The notes: generated from the sequence alone by a model not told the origin. DNA of 48,896 nt from a marine bacterium B5-7 (GCA_021604705.1 BQJM01000010.1:1-48896), one strand, 5' to 3'; shown: positions 1 to 7,844, counted from the stretch's first letter. Numbers and translations are program-made.

Positions 1-1
1 C

Positions 2-247
2 TTCAAAGTGAAGGTAAGCGATCTATTGTCTAAGCGTCGTAACCGTTCTGTTGCGCGTCCTCGCCAAGTGGCAATGGCCCTCTCAAAAGAATTAACGCAT
101 CATAGTTTGCCGGAAATCGGCGATGCTTTTGGTGGGCGTGACCACACGACCGTGCTACATGCATGCCGAAAAGTGCTGGAGCTTCGCTCGCAACATGTTG
201 ATATTGAAGAAGATTATCTGAATCTGCTGCGGACTTTGTCTAGCTGA
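2..247 (+). CDS. dnaA: Chromosomal replication initiator DnaA, C-terminal fragment (cut by window start)
   Basis: Only the last 81 codons are present; the frame is open from base 2 and stops with TGA at 245-247. The fragment is domain IV, the helix-turn-helix that binds DnaA boxes at the origin. It shows the family signature [15 protein letters not shown], where the Arg-Asp-His-Thr-Thr stretch contacts the box, preceded by the basic [15 protein letters not shown] segment. DnaN and recF follow on the same strand, the classic dnaA-dnaN-recF order, which supports the identification. The ATPase domain and start lie outside the window. The dnaA-dnaN gap (323 bp) is unusually repeat-rich. Confidence 0.97.
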   Translation, partial: FKVKVSDLLSKRRNRSVARPRQVAMALSKELTHHSLPEIGDAFGGRDHTTVLHACRKVLELRSQHVDIEEDYLNLLRTLSS

Positions 248-256
248 TTGTACCAT

Positions 257-460
257 TGTCATCCCGCGCTTGACGCGGGATCTTCGTCTAGGACCATAGT
301 GCCAGCAGGAGATTCCGGCTCGGAGGCCGGAATGACAAAAGATGCTGTCATCCCGCGCTTGACGCGGGATCTCCAGGTAGTACTAATCAGTTTGCTAGCG
401 CCTGATGGGGCCCCCGGGTCAAGCCCGGGGTGACAACTTTTTAGTTGTCATTTTTGAAAG
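257..460. repeat. Palindromic repeat cluster in the dnaA-dnaN gap
   Basis: Two composite elements sit side by side. The first runs from TGTCATCCCGCGC at 257 to ...GGAATGACA ending near 337. The second runs from 346 to about 436. Each starts with TGTCA and ends with TGACA, and each holds two short GC-rich hairpins (for example CCCGCGC/GCGCGGG-like arms around TTGA). A further TTGTCATTTTTGAAAG tail follows at 445-460. The region from 346 to 460 resembles 3229-3345 downstream of the recF array in both sequence and order. No credible gene is present; open frames here simply translate the repeat. Confidence 0.85.
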
Positions 461-511
461 AAGTAGCCGATCGAGCTTCAATGGATTATTGTGCGTACTT
501 AACACATTCCA

Positions 512-541
512 TTACTATCTCAATAATAATGCATGTATAAT
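512..541 (+). promoter_or_regulatory. Putative sigma-70 promoter of dnaN
   Basis: A perfect TATAAT (536-541) is preceded by TG at 534-535, giving an extended -10 box. The -35 region is weak (TTACTA around 512-517), which is usual for extended -10 promoters. It lies 30 bp upstream of the dnaN start and downstream of the palindromic repeats, so dnaN can be transcribed separately from dnaA. Confidence 0.5.
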
Positions 542-570
542 GGAGAAATGAGGCGAACGAAGGACCGACC

Positions 571-1674
571 ATGAAGTTTAAGATTTCTCGCGAAGCACTG
601 CTAAAACCCCTACAATTAATTAGTGGCGTGGTGGAACGAAAGCAAACCCTCCCTATTTTAGCGAACGTTTTATTGCGTATAGACGGCGATAAGCTCGTAT
701 TAATGGGTACCGATCTCGAGGTAGAGCTGCAAGGTATCGCCGCGCTGGAAAGCGTGGATGAAGCTGGTGAAACCACGGTCCCGGCTCGTAAACTCATGGA
801 TATTTGTAAGGCGCTACCGGAAGGTGTGGTGCTGCAGTTTAGTCAGACAGCTAGTCGTGTGACGATTTCTGCGGGAAAAAGCCGCTTTACCCTTTCCTTC
901 TTGCCCACAGATGAGTTTCCTTACCAAACACGCCCCGCGGAATTAGTCAGCATGTCTCTTTCGCAAGCGGTGCTACGTGAGCTCATTGATCGCGTGTATT
1001 TTTCGATGGCAAATCAAGATGTACGCTATTATTTGAATGGTTTGTTGGTGGAAATGCGAGACAAAGAGTTGCGCTGTGTGGCGACGAATGGTCATCGTAT
1101 GGCCATGAGTCGTGAAGAGTCACCGGCAGCTGTGGATAATGTGCAGCAAGCGATTATTCCACGTAAAGGTGTACTGGAGTTGCTGCGATTGCTGCAAGAT
1201 ACAGATGAGCCTATTCAACTACAGTTCGGACAAAATCATTTGCAAGCGACTGGCGAGGATTTTGTGTTTTATACCAAGCTTATTGATGGACGTTTTCCTG
1301 ATTACGAGCGGGTGATTCCGAAAGGTGGTGATAAAGAAGTCGTGTTTAACCGAAAAACCTTAAAAGAAGCCTTGGCGCGTGTTGCTATTTTGTCCAATGA
1401 AAAATACCACGGCGTGGCGCTGCATTTGCGAACTGGATCTGCAACCTTGGTCGCGAACAATCCCGATCAAGAAGAAGCTGAAGAAGTGATGGCGATTGAC
1501 TACGATGGTGTGGATTTGGAAATGGGTTTTAATGTGACGTATCTGTTGGAAGCCCTGAATAGTATTCCTGTCGATGATGTGAAGTTTACGCTGCTTGATG
1601 CGAATCACAGCACCTTGATTGAAGGTATTGGTGATGGACAAAACTTGTACGTTGTGATGCCAATGCGATTGTAA
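571..1674 (+). CDS. dnaN: DNA polymerase III beta subunit (sliding clamp)
   Basis: The protein forms the ring-shaped homodimer that tethers DNA polymerase III and repair polymerases to DNA. The 367-residue length matches the family (E. coli 366). The N-terminus MKFKISREALLKPLQ and the C-terminus ending in VVMPMRL are characteristic; the C-terminal residues help form the hydrophobic pocket that binds clamp-binding motifs. Three repeated clamp domains of about 120 residues are expected and the length fits. The start ATG has AAGGA at a good distance. It lies between dnaA and recF on the same strand. Confidence 0.98.
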   Translation: MKFKISREALLKPLQLISGVVERKQTLPILANVLLRIDGDKLVLMGTDLEVELQGIAALESVDEAGETTVPARKLMDICKALPEGVVLQFSQTASRVTISAGKSRFTLSFLPTDEFPYQTRPAELVSMSLSQAVLRELIDRVYFSMANQDVRYYLNGLLVEMRDKELRCVATNGHRMAMSREESPAAVDNVQQAIIPRKGVLELLRLLQDTDEPIQLQFGQNHLQATGEDFVFYTKLIDGRFPDYERVIPKGGDKEVVFNRKTLKEALARVAILSNEKYHGVALHLRTGSATLVANNPDQEEAEEVMAIDYDGVDLEMGFNVTYLLEALNSIPVDDVKFTLLDANHSTLIEGIGDGQNLYVVMPMRL

Positions 1675-1761
1675 GCCGTTGATCACCTTTAAGCCTAGAA
1701 ACCTCCGCTGAGTATGTGTTGCATCGTAATATATTGATTTTATTAGGTTTTTTGGTGAAGT

Positions 1762-2853
1762 ATGAAAATAAATTGGCTGGAAGTCAACAGGTTACGTAAT
1801 ATCAGCGCTGCATCTCTGCAGTTTCATCCTCAATATAATGTATTGGCCGGGCCAAATGGCAGCGGAAAAACCAGCGTATTGGAAGCCATCCATTTATTAA
1901 GTTCTGGACGCTCCTTTCGAGCTACCCAAGTTTCACCTGTTATCCAGTATGATCAGCCCGACTTGATTGTGCGTGCTGGCTGGAAAAATGAACCCGGAAC
2001 TTTATCTCAGTTAGCGATTCAGCGTGATCGCCAAGGCGAAATGACGGTGAAACTCAATGGCGACAACCTCCCTCGCTTAGCTGATCTTGCCTCCCTACTC
2101 CCCTTGCAACTATTGAATCCTGACAGTTATCAATTACTGAATGCGGGTCCTAGTGTTCGACGAAAGTTCTTGGACTGGGGATTGTTCCACGTGGAACCAA
2201 GCTTCTTGCCTTTATGGCAGCGTTACCATCGCGTGCTGCGCCAGCGTAATGCGGCGCTGAAACAGCGTGCCGAGCCTGATGCTTGGGATGCGCTTTATGC
2301 AGAGCTTGGCGAGGCATTGTCAGAACAGCGAAAACAGTATGCGCAGCAGGTTGGCGAGGAATTCTCTACAGAAATCGAAAAACTATTAGATATTGAGGGG
2401 ATTGAGCTGCGTTATAGCAGTGGCTGGCGCCAGGATGAGCCGCTGATTGAGACTTTAAAACGGCATTATGCGCGGGATTTGGCATTAGGCAGCTCGCAAA
2501 ACGGTCCTCACCGTGGAGATCTGCAACTCTATTATAAGGGTAACCCGCTGGAGAAGTTGTTTTCCCGTGGTCAGCAGAAAGTGGTTGTTTATGCCTTATT
2601 GATTGCCCGCGGCACCTTGTTGCAGGCGCAGACAGGCAAACGCTGTATTTATTTGGTGGATGATGTGGCGTCTGAACTGGATGAGCGAATGCTCGGCCGT
2701 GTGCTGCAGGCATTGCAGCAATCGAGTAGCCAATGTTTTATTACTGCAATTGATGCACGTCCGCTGGCTCATCTGCTCAGCGAGACCGATCATCGTATGT
2801 TCCACGTGGAACATGGCGAAATTGCGGCAGTTGATGCGCTAGCGCTGGCTTAG
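1762..2853 (+). CDS. recF: DNA replication and repair protein RecF
   Basis: RecF is an SMC-like ATPase that helps load RecA at single-strand gaps through the RecFOR pathway. The Walker A motif GPNGSGKT is at residues 30-37. The C-terminal half has the GPHRGDLQ segment, the SRGQQK signature, and a Walker B-type LVDDVASELDE region at about residues 300-312. The length of 363 aa fits the family (E. coli 357). It follows dnaN by 87 bp in the standard order, but gyrB does not follow it. Two sequences matching ParB-binding parS sites lie inside the gene (2183-2198 and 2798-2813), both encoding Phe-His-Val-Glu. Confidence 0.97.
   Translation: MKINWLEVNRLRNISAASLQFHPQYNVLAGPNGSGKTSVLEAIHLLSSGRSFRATQVSPVIQYDQPDLIVRAGWKNEPGTLSQLAIQRDRQGEMTVKLNGDNLPRLADLASLLPLQLLNPDSYQLLNAGPSVRRKFLDWGLFHVEPSFLPLWQRYHRVLRQRNAALKQRAEPDAWDALYAELGEALSEQRKQYAQQVGEEFSTEIEKLLDIEGIELRYSSGWRQDEPLIETLKRHYARDLALGSSQNGPHRGDLQLYYKGNPLEKLFSRGQQKVVVYALLIARGTLLQAQTGKRCIYLVDDVASELDERMLGRVLQALQQSSSQCFITAIDARPLAHLLSETDHRMFHVEHGEIAAVDALALA
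2183..2198. promoter_or_regulatory. parS-like ParB-binding site 1 (inside recF)
   Basis: The sequence TGTTCCACGTGGAACC matches the 16-bp parS palindrome at 15 of 16 positions when compared with the symmetric form TGTTCCACGTGGAACA. In established systems ParB (Spo0J) loads at such sites and spreads to organise the origin region for segregation. In the recF frame it encodes Phe-His-Val-Glu, so it has to satisfy both protein and site constraints. Confidence 0.75.
2798..2813. promoter_or_regulatory. parS-like ParB-binding site 2 (recF 3' end)
   Basis: TGTTCCACGTGGAACA is a perfect 16-bp palindrome and a fully symmetric parS sequence. It lies 40 bp before the recF stop and encodes Phe-His-Val-Glu in the same frame as site 1. 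The match to the parS consensus (GTTYCACGTGRAAC core) is complete. Confidence 0.85.
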
Positions 2854-2887
2854 TTGTCACCCAGGGCTTTCCTGCCGGATCCCCGTC

Positions 2888-3252
2888 TACTGCCGCATTG
2901 CCGCCGCTGTCATCCCGCGCTCGACGCGGGATCTCCACCTACTGCTGCATTGCCGCCGCTGTCATCCCGCGCTCGACGCCGGCATCCCTGCCTACTGCCG
3001 CATTGCCGCCGCTGTCATCCCGCGCTCGACGCGGGATCTCCACCTACTGCCGCATTGCCGACGCTGTCATCCCGCGCTCGACGCGGGATCTCCACCTACT
3101 GCCGCATTGCCGCCGCTGTCATCCCGCGCTCGACGCGGAATCTCCACCTACTGCCGCATTGCCGCCGCTGTCATCCCGCGCTCGACGCGGGATCTCCATC
3201 TACTGCCGCATTGCCGCCGCTGTCATCCCGCGCTCGACGCGGGATCTCCATC
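2888..3252. repeat. Tandem array of seven 52-bp units containing palindromes
   Basis: Units begin at 2888, 2940, 2993, 3045, 3097, 3149 and 3201, with spacings of 52, 53, 52, 52, 52 and 52 bp. Each unit has a near-constant lead (TACTGCCGCATTGCCGCCG) followed by a TGTCATCCCGCGCTCGACG hairpin and GGGATCTCCA. Units differ by only a few bases, suggesting recent expansion or homogenisation. The array starts just after recF and is followed by a degenerate closing element reaching about 3345. Long open frames across it only translate the repeat. Confidence 0.92.
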
Positions 3253-3576
3253 AGATTCTTTCAAATTATCTAGCGTCTGAAGGAGTTCCCGGGTAAACGC
3301 TGTGCGTTTTCCGGGATGACAATTTTCCAGTTGTCATTTTGAAAGGAATTCCCGCCCAGGCTTCTTACATGTTTTTAGTGATTTTTCACGGAGAAGCTCG
3401 GCTCTATAAGGCAGTGATGAAGAGTGGTGGAAAACATGCCCCCCACCGCTCAACAAAGATTGTTTCAGGCGATGAAGTTCCTGCATGAAGGGCGAGATGA
3501 CAGCAGTTAGTGTGTGTCTTTGTGAAAAAGATACTTAATCACCCTCTGCAGGAGGCCCTAGTTCGAAAGCGAGAGA
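3253..3576. other. Intergenic stretch with repeat tail, no clear gene
   Basis: Bases 3253-3345 are the closing half of the palindromic repeat family (CCCGGG...CCGGGATGACAA, then TTGTCATTTTGAAAG). From 3346 to 3576 there is no long open frame. A very short frame at 3436-3510 (24 codons from ATG) and a G:U-containing hairpin around 3423-3450 were seen, but neither can be assigned a role. Confidence 0.5.
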
Positions 3577-3592
3577 TGTTCCACGTGAAACA
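3577..3592. promoter_or_regulatory. parS-like ParB-binding site 3 (intergenic)
   Basis: TGTTCCACGTGAAACA is identical to the well-known Bacillus subtilis parS sequence. It lies in the gap before the HD phosphohydrolase gene, 31 bp upstream of its ATG, where no coding constraint can explain it. Together with the two recF sites it forms a three-site cluster spanning about 1.4 kb near dnaA. Confidence 0.88.
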
Positions 3593-3623
3593 TGTTATTA
3601 TTAAACCTTAACAAGGACTTTTT

Positions 3624-4961
3624 ATGACAGCACGTCGATTTCATATTACCAACGATCCTGTACATGGCGCAATGCAGTTCCCGATGGCTGAATGGCGCTG
3701 GATTAAACCTTTTTTAGATAGTGATGTGGTGCAGCGCTTACGCCATATTAAGCAGCTGGGGTTTACCGACTATTTATTTCCTGGTGCGGTGCACACCCGT
3801 TTTAATCACAGTTTGGGTTGTTGTTACGTTGGCAATCAAATTGCGAAAGCATTAGGCCTGGATGATAAGCAGCGACAAATCGTATCGATTGCCTGTTTGT
3901 TGCATGACATTGGGCATGGCCCCTTTTCCCATGCTTTTGAAGAAACATTTATTGATGGCGCCATTTCTCACGAATCCTGGACGCCACTTTTTCTGCGAGC
4001 GTTTTTAGCGCCAGATTTCTTAAGCGAATACGCGAAACAAAATCCCCAGCATCCTTTAAATGAAAAAGACTTAGCGCTGATTGGCAAACTCATTTGTCAT
4101 GAACCCAACGAAGAAAGTTTGTTAGCGGATATTGTGTCTTCACAATTGGATGCCGATCGTTTGGATTATCTGCTGCGCGACAGCCATTTTTGTGGGGTGA
4201 ATTACGGGCGTTATGATTTTCGCTGGTTGTTACATTGCTTAGAAATCGTGAATGTGGATGGTCAATCACGTTTAGGCGTGAACACCAAAGGGATTGGCGC
4301 GGTTGAACAATATCTCATGGCACGTCGCTTGATGACGCATAACATTTATCATCATCCTCGTAAGCATGCTGCTGAATATTATTTGCGGGCATTCTTGCGT
4401 TGTTACGCAGAAGATTTGCAAACGGATGTGTTGTCTGCGCAGATGCGCGCGATGCCTTTGGGGCAATTATTGCAAGCGGTTTACCAGTTTAATCAAAGCG
4501 TGCCAACTGCAGAGGCAGTCAAAGATTTTCGCGAGAAAAACTTTAATATTTACAGGTGGTTATGTGATTATGATGTGCAGCTGGCGATTCGTCATGCCGC
4601 GCAAGATGCGCCTGCGACGGATGCTGCCATGTTGGCTTCACGTTTGTTTCATCGGCAATTGCCGCGGGTATTTCCTATTGCACAATCCGATCTTGAGGCA
4701 ATGAAAAACCGCGTGGAACAAGTATTGGCGGATGATGATACCTTGCGACCTTGGCAGTTGGTGGTACTGAACCCTGCGCTGCAAGCTTACTCCGCTCAGC
4801 AAGATCCGATTGCCATTCAATCCTTGCATGATGGTAAGGTGAGTCATCTGCAAGATGACTCCATCATGATTGGCGCCCTTTCTGATAAGCCGGAATACAC
4901 CGCAATTTTATGCGTGGATAAGGAAATTTTGGATAAACCTGCTGTGCAGGCACTCGTGTAA
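3624..4961 (+). CDS. HD-domain phosphohydrolase (dGTPase/SAMHD1-like)
   Basis: This 445-aa protein has the metal-binding HD signature of nucleotide phosphohydrolases. The first His is in RFNHSLG (His62), the His-Asp pair is in LLHDIGHGPFSH (His94-Asp95), and the distal Asp is in LDADRLDYLLRDS near residues 175-187. The N-terminus (NDPVHGAMQF) and the DADRLDYLLRD motif are typical of the SAMHD1-like/YdhJ branch, whose members act on dNTPs or related nucleotides. The exact substrate cannot be read from sequence. The gene stands alone, preceded by a parS-like site and followed by a separate promoter. Confidence 0.9.
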   Translation: MTARRFHITNDPVHGAMQFPMAEWRWIKPFLDSDVVQRLRHIKQLGFTDYLFPGAVHTRFNHSLGCCYVGNQIAKALGLDDKQRQIVSIACLLHDIGHGPFSHAFEETFIDGAISHESWTPLFLRAFLAPDFLSEYAKQNPQHPLNEKDLALIGKLICHEPNEESLLADIVSSQLDADRLDYLLRDSHFCGVNYGRYDFRWLLHCLEIVNVDGQSRLGVNTKGIGAVEQYLMARRLMTHNIYHHPRKHAAEYYLRAFLRCYAEDLQTDVLSAQMRAMPLGQLLQAVYQFNQSVPTAEAVKDFREKNFNIYRWLCDYDVQLAIRHAAQDAPATDAAMLASRLFHRQLPRVFPIAQSDLEAMKNRVEQVLADDDTLRPWQLVVLNPALQAYSAQQDPIAIQSLHDGKVSHLQDDSIMIGALSDKPEYTAILCVDKEILDKPAVQALV

Positions 4962-4991
4962 AGAAATCTCATGGATATGAGTGGCCCCGGC

Positions 4992-5021
4992 TTGACAAAT
5001 TCCTGTACAGTAGGTTATACT
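4992..5021 (+). promoter_or_regulatory. Sigma-70 promoter of the 160-aa orphan gene
   Basis: A consensus -35 TTGACA (4992-4997) is separated by 18 bp from TATACT (5016-5021). The next gene begins at 5075 with AGGAG in front, leaving a short 5' leader. With the terminator at 5582-5604, this marks a single-gene transcription unit. Confidence 0.8.
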
Positions 5022-5074
5022 GTGGTTCGGTTAAGAGAGTAAATGATAACTAATACAAAGAACAGGAGCACCCT

Positions 5075-5557
5075 ATGTTTTCCCACAAGTTAACAGCAAA
5101 ATATGCATTCATAAATTTCCAGCTATATCCAACTAATGTGACTTACACCTGCGCCGTTAATGAATGGGTGCATGTTCGAGAGGTGGTTCAACCTTATAAC
5201 ACAAAGCAAGAACTCCGTGCACTGAAAGGTCTTATGGGGTTGAATTGGGATGGGCTATTGGAAGCTCTAAATATTGGCTTGGAAAAGGCTGAGCGGGCCA
5301 ATCATGCTGATGGATCTTTTTGTCCAAAAGATATTGCTCATTACAAACATGTCATTAACAAAGTTCATTATGTTCAGGATAAATTAGCAGAAGGTTTCTC
5401 CTGTCAAGAAGTTTTTCTTCCGTTCAAGCTTAATAGAGAGGGCACTGCCTATGCAGATCCTGAGCTATATGCTTCAATAGAGAAATATCAGCGTGCATCG
5501 AGCAGCGCGGAAGCGACTCAAACTGCTTCACCATCTGTTTCTCGCGGTGGCGTTTAA
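5075..5557 (+). CDS. Uncharacterised 160-aa protein, monocistronic
   Basis: I do not recognise this family. The protein has no signal peptide or membrane segment. The N-terminal part is rich in aromatic residues and could fold as beta strands. The middle (LRALKGLMGLNWDGLLEALNIGLEKAERANHADG) looks helical, and the tail is Ser/Thr/Ala-rich (SSSAEATQTASPSVSRGG). The frame is well supported: a strong promoter at 4992-5021, a good ribosome binding site (AGGAG), and a rho-independent terminator directly after it. It occupies the position upstream of ubiJ where ubiE is often found in gammaproteobacteria, but it has no methyltransferase motifs. Confidence 0.8.
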   Translation: MFSHKLTAKYAFINFQLYPTNVTYTCAVNEWVHVREVVQPYNTKQELRALKGLMGLNWDGLLEALNIGLEKAERANHADGSFCPKDIAHYKHVINKVHYVQDKLAEGFSCQEVFLPFKLNREGTAYADPELYASIEKYQRASSSAEATQTASPSVSRGGV

Positions 5558-5581
5558 ATCGTATTGTCAGTATGTGACTAG

Positions 5582-5604
5582 AGGGCGCTAATGCGCCCTT
5601 TTTC
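5582..5604 (+). terminator. Rho-independent terminator after the 160-aa gene
   Basis: A seven-base-pair stem AGGGCGC/GCGCCCT with a TAAT loop (5589-5592) is followed by a run of T residues. It lies 25 bp after the stop codon. Confidence 0.9.
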
Positions 5605-5649
5605 ATTTTACGGTAAACTACGGCCTTAATACCTACTTGGTCGCTGACG

Positions 5650-6237
5650 ATGTTCCCCAACCATTTAATCAATCAATTTTTAGCGCGTGATCCGATGAAT
5701 CGTGCAGCGATACAGGCCTTTGAGGGTAAGGTCATACTGGTTTGTATTCAAAAACCGACGGTGAATGTTCTTGCCCGCTTTGAACAAGGTGAAATTAGCT
5801 TATCCACAGGTCATACGACGGATGCTGATATCACTATTAGCGGCTCTGTCAGTGGTTTTTTGCATTATTTAACCCATGGCATGGATAATCATGCCTTGCG
5901 TGAGAGTGGAATTAGCATGACGGGCGATCCCGACCTGATTTTGCAGCTTAACGATTGGATGCGTACGCTAGATTGTGATTGGGAAGGTGTTTTAGCGGAA
6001 TTAACGGGTGATGTATTCGCCCGCCAGGTGACACATCACGCAAAAGGCATTTGCCGCTGGCTAAAGGGCCAAAAACACGATGCCACACATGCTTTTTCTG
6101 CTTATTTAACCGATGAAATTCAAGCGGTGCCTTCGCAAGAAGAAGCGGATGCATTTTACGATGAAATTAAAGAAGCGCAGTTTGCTGTGGATCGACTAGA
6201 CGCTAGAATGGCTGGAAAACAAGGGAAAAATGCATGA
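5650..6237 (+). CDS. ubiJ: Ubiquinone biosynthesis accessory factor UbiJ (SCP2 domain)
   Basis: UbiJ is an SCP2-type lipid-binding protein that works with UbiK and the aerobic ubiquinone biosynthesis enzymes. The 195-residue length fits the family (E. coli 201). The N-terminus NHLINQFLARDPMNRAAIQ and the central VNVLARFEQGEISL and DADITISGS segments, followed by WEGVLAELTGDVFARQV, match the SCP2-UbiJ pattern. The C-terminus is charged and probably helical. Its stop overlaps the ubiB start by 4 bases (ATGA), indicating translational coupling with the functional partner gene. ubiE is not upstream as in E. coli. Confidence 0.93.
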   Translation: MFPNHLINQFLARDPMNRAAIQAFEGKVILVCIQKPTVNVLARFEQGEISLSTGHTTDADITISGSVSGFLHYLTHGMDNHALRESGISMTGDPDLILQLNDWMRTLDCDWEGVLAELTGDVFARQVTHHAKGICRWLKGQKHDATHAFSAYLTDEIQAVPSQEEADAFYDEIKEAQFAVDRLDARMAGKQGKNA

Positions 6238-7844
6238 GAACACCATTAATATTTCGTTTTTTGTTCGTGCAATGGGTGCTGTTTCGTTATGGTTTTGAGC
6301 GCGTATTGTTTTCTGCGCCGTGGTTGAAATCCCTATTTTTCTTGCGTTTTGCAAACCCTTGGAATTGGGTGGCTAATCGGAGACTCAGCAATGGTCAGCG
6401 TTTACGCCTTATTTTAACGCGTTTAGGCCCTATTTATGTGAAGCTAGGTCAAGTGTTATCGACACGCCGTGATTTATTTTCTGCTGATCTTGTTGATGAA
6501 TTGGCGATGTTACAAGATGCGGTGCCGCCCTTCTCCGGAAAAAAAGCACTACAAATACTTGAGGGGCTTTATCAAAAGCCTTTAAATGCAGTGTTTCAAG
6601 ACATAGAGGAAACACCTTTGGCGGCTGCGTCCATTGCACAAGTGCATGCCGCGACGCTAAAAAACGGCCAAGCGGTGATTGTGAAACTACTACGTCCTGG
6701 CATTAAGCGCGTTATTCAGCGTGATATTGCGTTAATGTATAAGTTAGCCCGTTTTATTGCGCGACACTTTAAAGGATCGGAGCGTTTTCATCCCGTAGAA
6801 ATTGTGGCGGAATTTGAAGCGACGATCATGAAAGAGCTGGATTTACAGCGTGAAGCGGCCAATGCGGCGCAATTGCGACGTAACTTTGATGGCTCAGACT
6901 TATTGTATGTCCCTGAAGTTTATTGGGATTTCACGCAGCGTCAGGTGATGGTGCAAGAGCGTATTCAAGGGATCCCCGTGGATGATGTGGCGACTTTGCA
7001 GGCGGCGGGTATTTCCTTAAAAGCACTTGCGGAGCGCGGTGTTGAAATTTTCTTTACGCAGGTATTCCGCGACAGCTTCTTTCACGCAGACATGCACCCG
7101 GGCAATATCTTTGTTTCACCTAAATATACGGAAAAACCGCTATATATGGGCGTAGATTTCGGCATCATGGGTACCCTCACCCCCTTTGATCAACGCTACT
7201 TAGCAGAGAACATGCTGGCCTTTTTTAAGCGGGACTATAAGCGTGTGGCGACTCTACATATTGAGTCGGGCTGGGTGGCGGCAGAAACGCGTGTTGATGA
7301 ATTTGAAGCCGCGATCCGCACCGTGTGTGAGCCAATCTTTCAAAAGCCACTCAGTGAAATTTCTTTTGCGCAGTTGTTGCTGCGTTTATTTCAGATTGCC
7401 AAAAGTTTTCAGATGGATATTCAGCCGCAGCTATTATTACTGCAAAAAACGCTGTTTAACATCGAGGGCTTGGGGCGACAATTGTATCCGGACTTAGATT
7501 TATGGGCGACGGCAAAACCTTTATTGGAGCGTTTTGTACGGAAGCAGTTTGGTCCGCGTGCTTTTTTTAGAAAAGTGCGGGCTAATCTGCCGATGTGGAT
7601 AGAAAAAGCACCTGATTTACCTTCTTTGGTATATCAGGTGTTGCAAGAGGCGCAACCCATGCCGCAAAAGCCTGTGATGCCAACCTCACCGCCAGCACCT
7701 GTACGCACAAGTAGCCGTTTGGGCTTGGTGTTGATCGTTGCTGCTGGAACAAGTCTACTTATCCACAATGCAGCGGTGCATATCTCCACGTCGGCAACCC
7801 TCAGCTTAGGTGCTATTGGCGCCGCTTTATGGCTGTTTGGGTGA
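6234..7844 (+). CDS. ubiB: Ubiquinone biosynthesis atypical kinase/ATPase UbiB
   Basis: UbiB is a membrane-bound ABC1/ADCK-family ATPase needed for ubiquinone synthesis. Visible family marks are the KxGQ motif (KLGQ, residues 70-73), the Ala-rich loop AAASIAQVHAA (130-140) that replaces the normal kinase Gly-rich loop, the nucleotide-binding Lys near 151, the catalytic loop HADMHPGN (about 284-291), and VDFG near 307. Two hydrophobic segments close the protein (about 495-536) and anchor it in the inner membrane. The length of 536 aa fits (E. coli 546). It is coupled to ubiJ by an ATGA overlap. Confidence 0.97.
   Translation: MRTPLIFRFLFVQWVLFRYGFERVLFSAPWLKSLFFLRFANPWNWVANRRLSNGQRLRLILTRLGPIYVKLGQVLSTRRDLFSADLVDELAMLQDAVPPFSGKKALQILEGLYQKPLNAVFQDIEETPLAAASIAQVHAATLKNGQAVIVKLLRPGIKRVIQRDIALMYKLARFIARHFKGSERFHPVEIVAEFEATIMKELDLQREAANAAQLRRNFDGSDLLYVPEVYWDFTQRQVMVQERIQGIPVDDVATLQAAGISLKALAERGVEIFFTQVFRDSFFHADMHPGNIFVSPKYTEKPLYMGVDFGIMGTLTPFDQRYLAENMLAFFKRDYKRVATLHIESGWVAAETRVDEFEAAIRTVCEPIFQKPLSEISFAQLLLRLFQIAKSFQMDIQPQLLLLQKTLFNIEGLGRQLYPDLDLWATAKPLLERFVRKQFGPRAFFRKVRANLPMWIEKAPDLPSLVYQVLQEAQPMPQKPVMPTSPPAPVRTSSRLGLVLIVAAGTSLLIHNAAVHISTSATLSLGAIGAALWLFG

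Noticed and set aside
2888-3252. CRISPR-like pattern of palindromic repeats with regular spacing
   Set aside because: The segments between palindromes are nearly identical to each other, so these are tandem repeats, not repeats with unique spacers. No cas genes are nearby.
2854-3296. Long open frames rich in SSRARRGIS- or [10 protein letters not shown]-like peptides
   Set aside because: They only translate the GC-rich palindromic array in several frames and change with each unit. The same applies to frames at 248-433 and 7968-8241.
5800-7767. Perfect DnaA boxes TTATCCACA at 5800-5808 and 7759-7767 as a possible origin
   Set aside because: They are isolated, lie inside ubiJ and ubiB, and have no AT-rich unwinding region. 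The true origin is more likely upstream of dnaA, outside the window.
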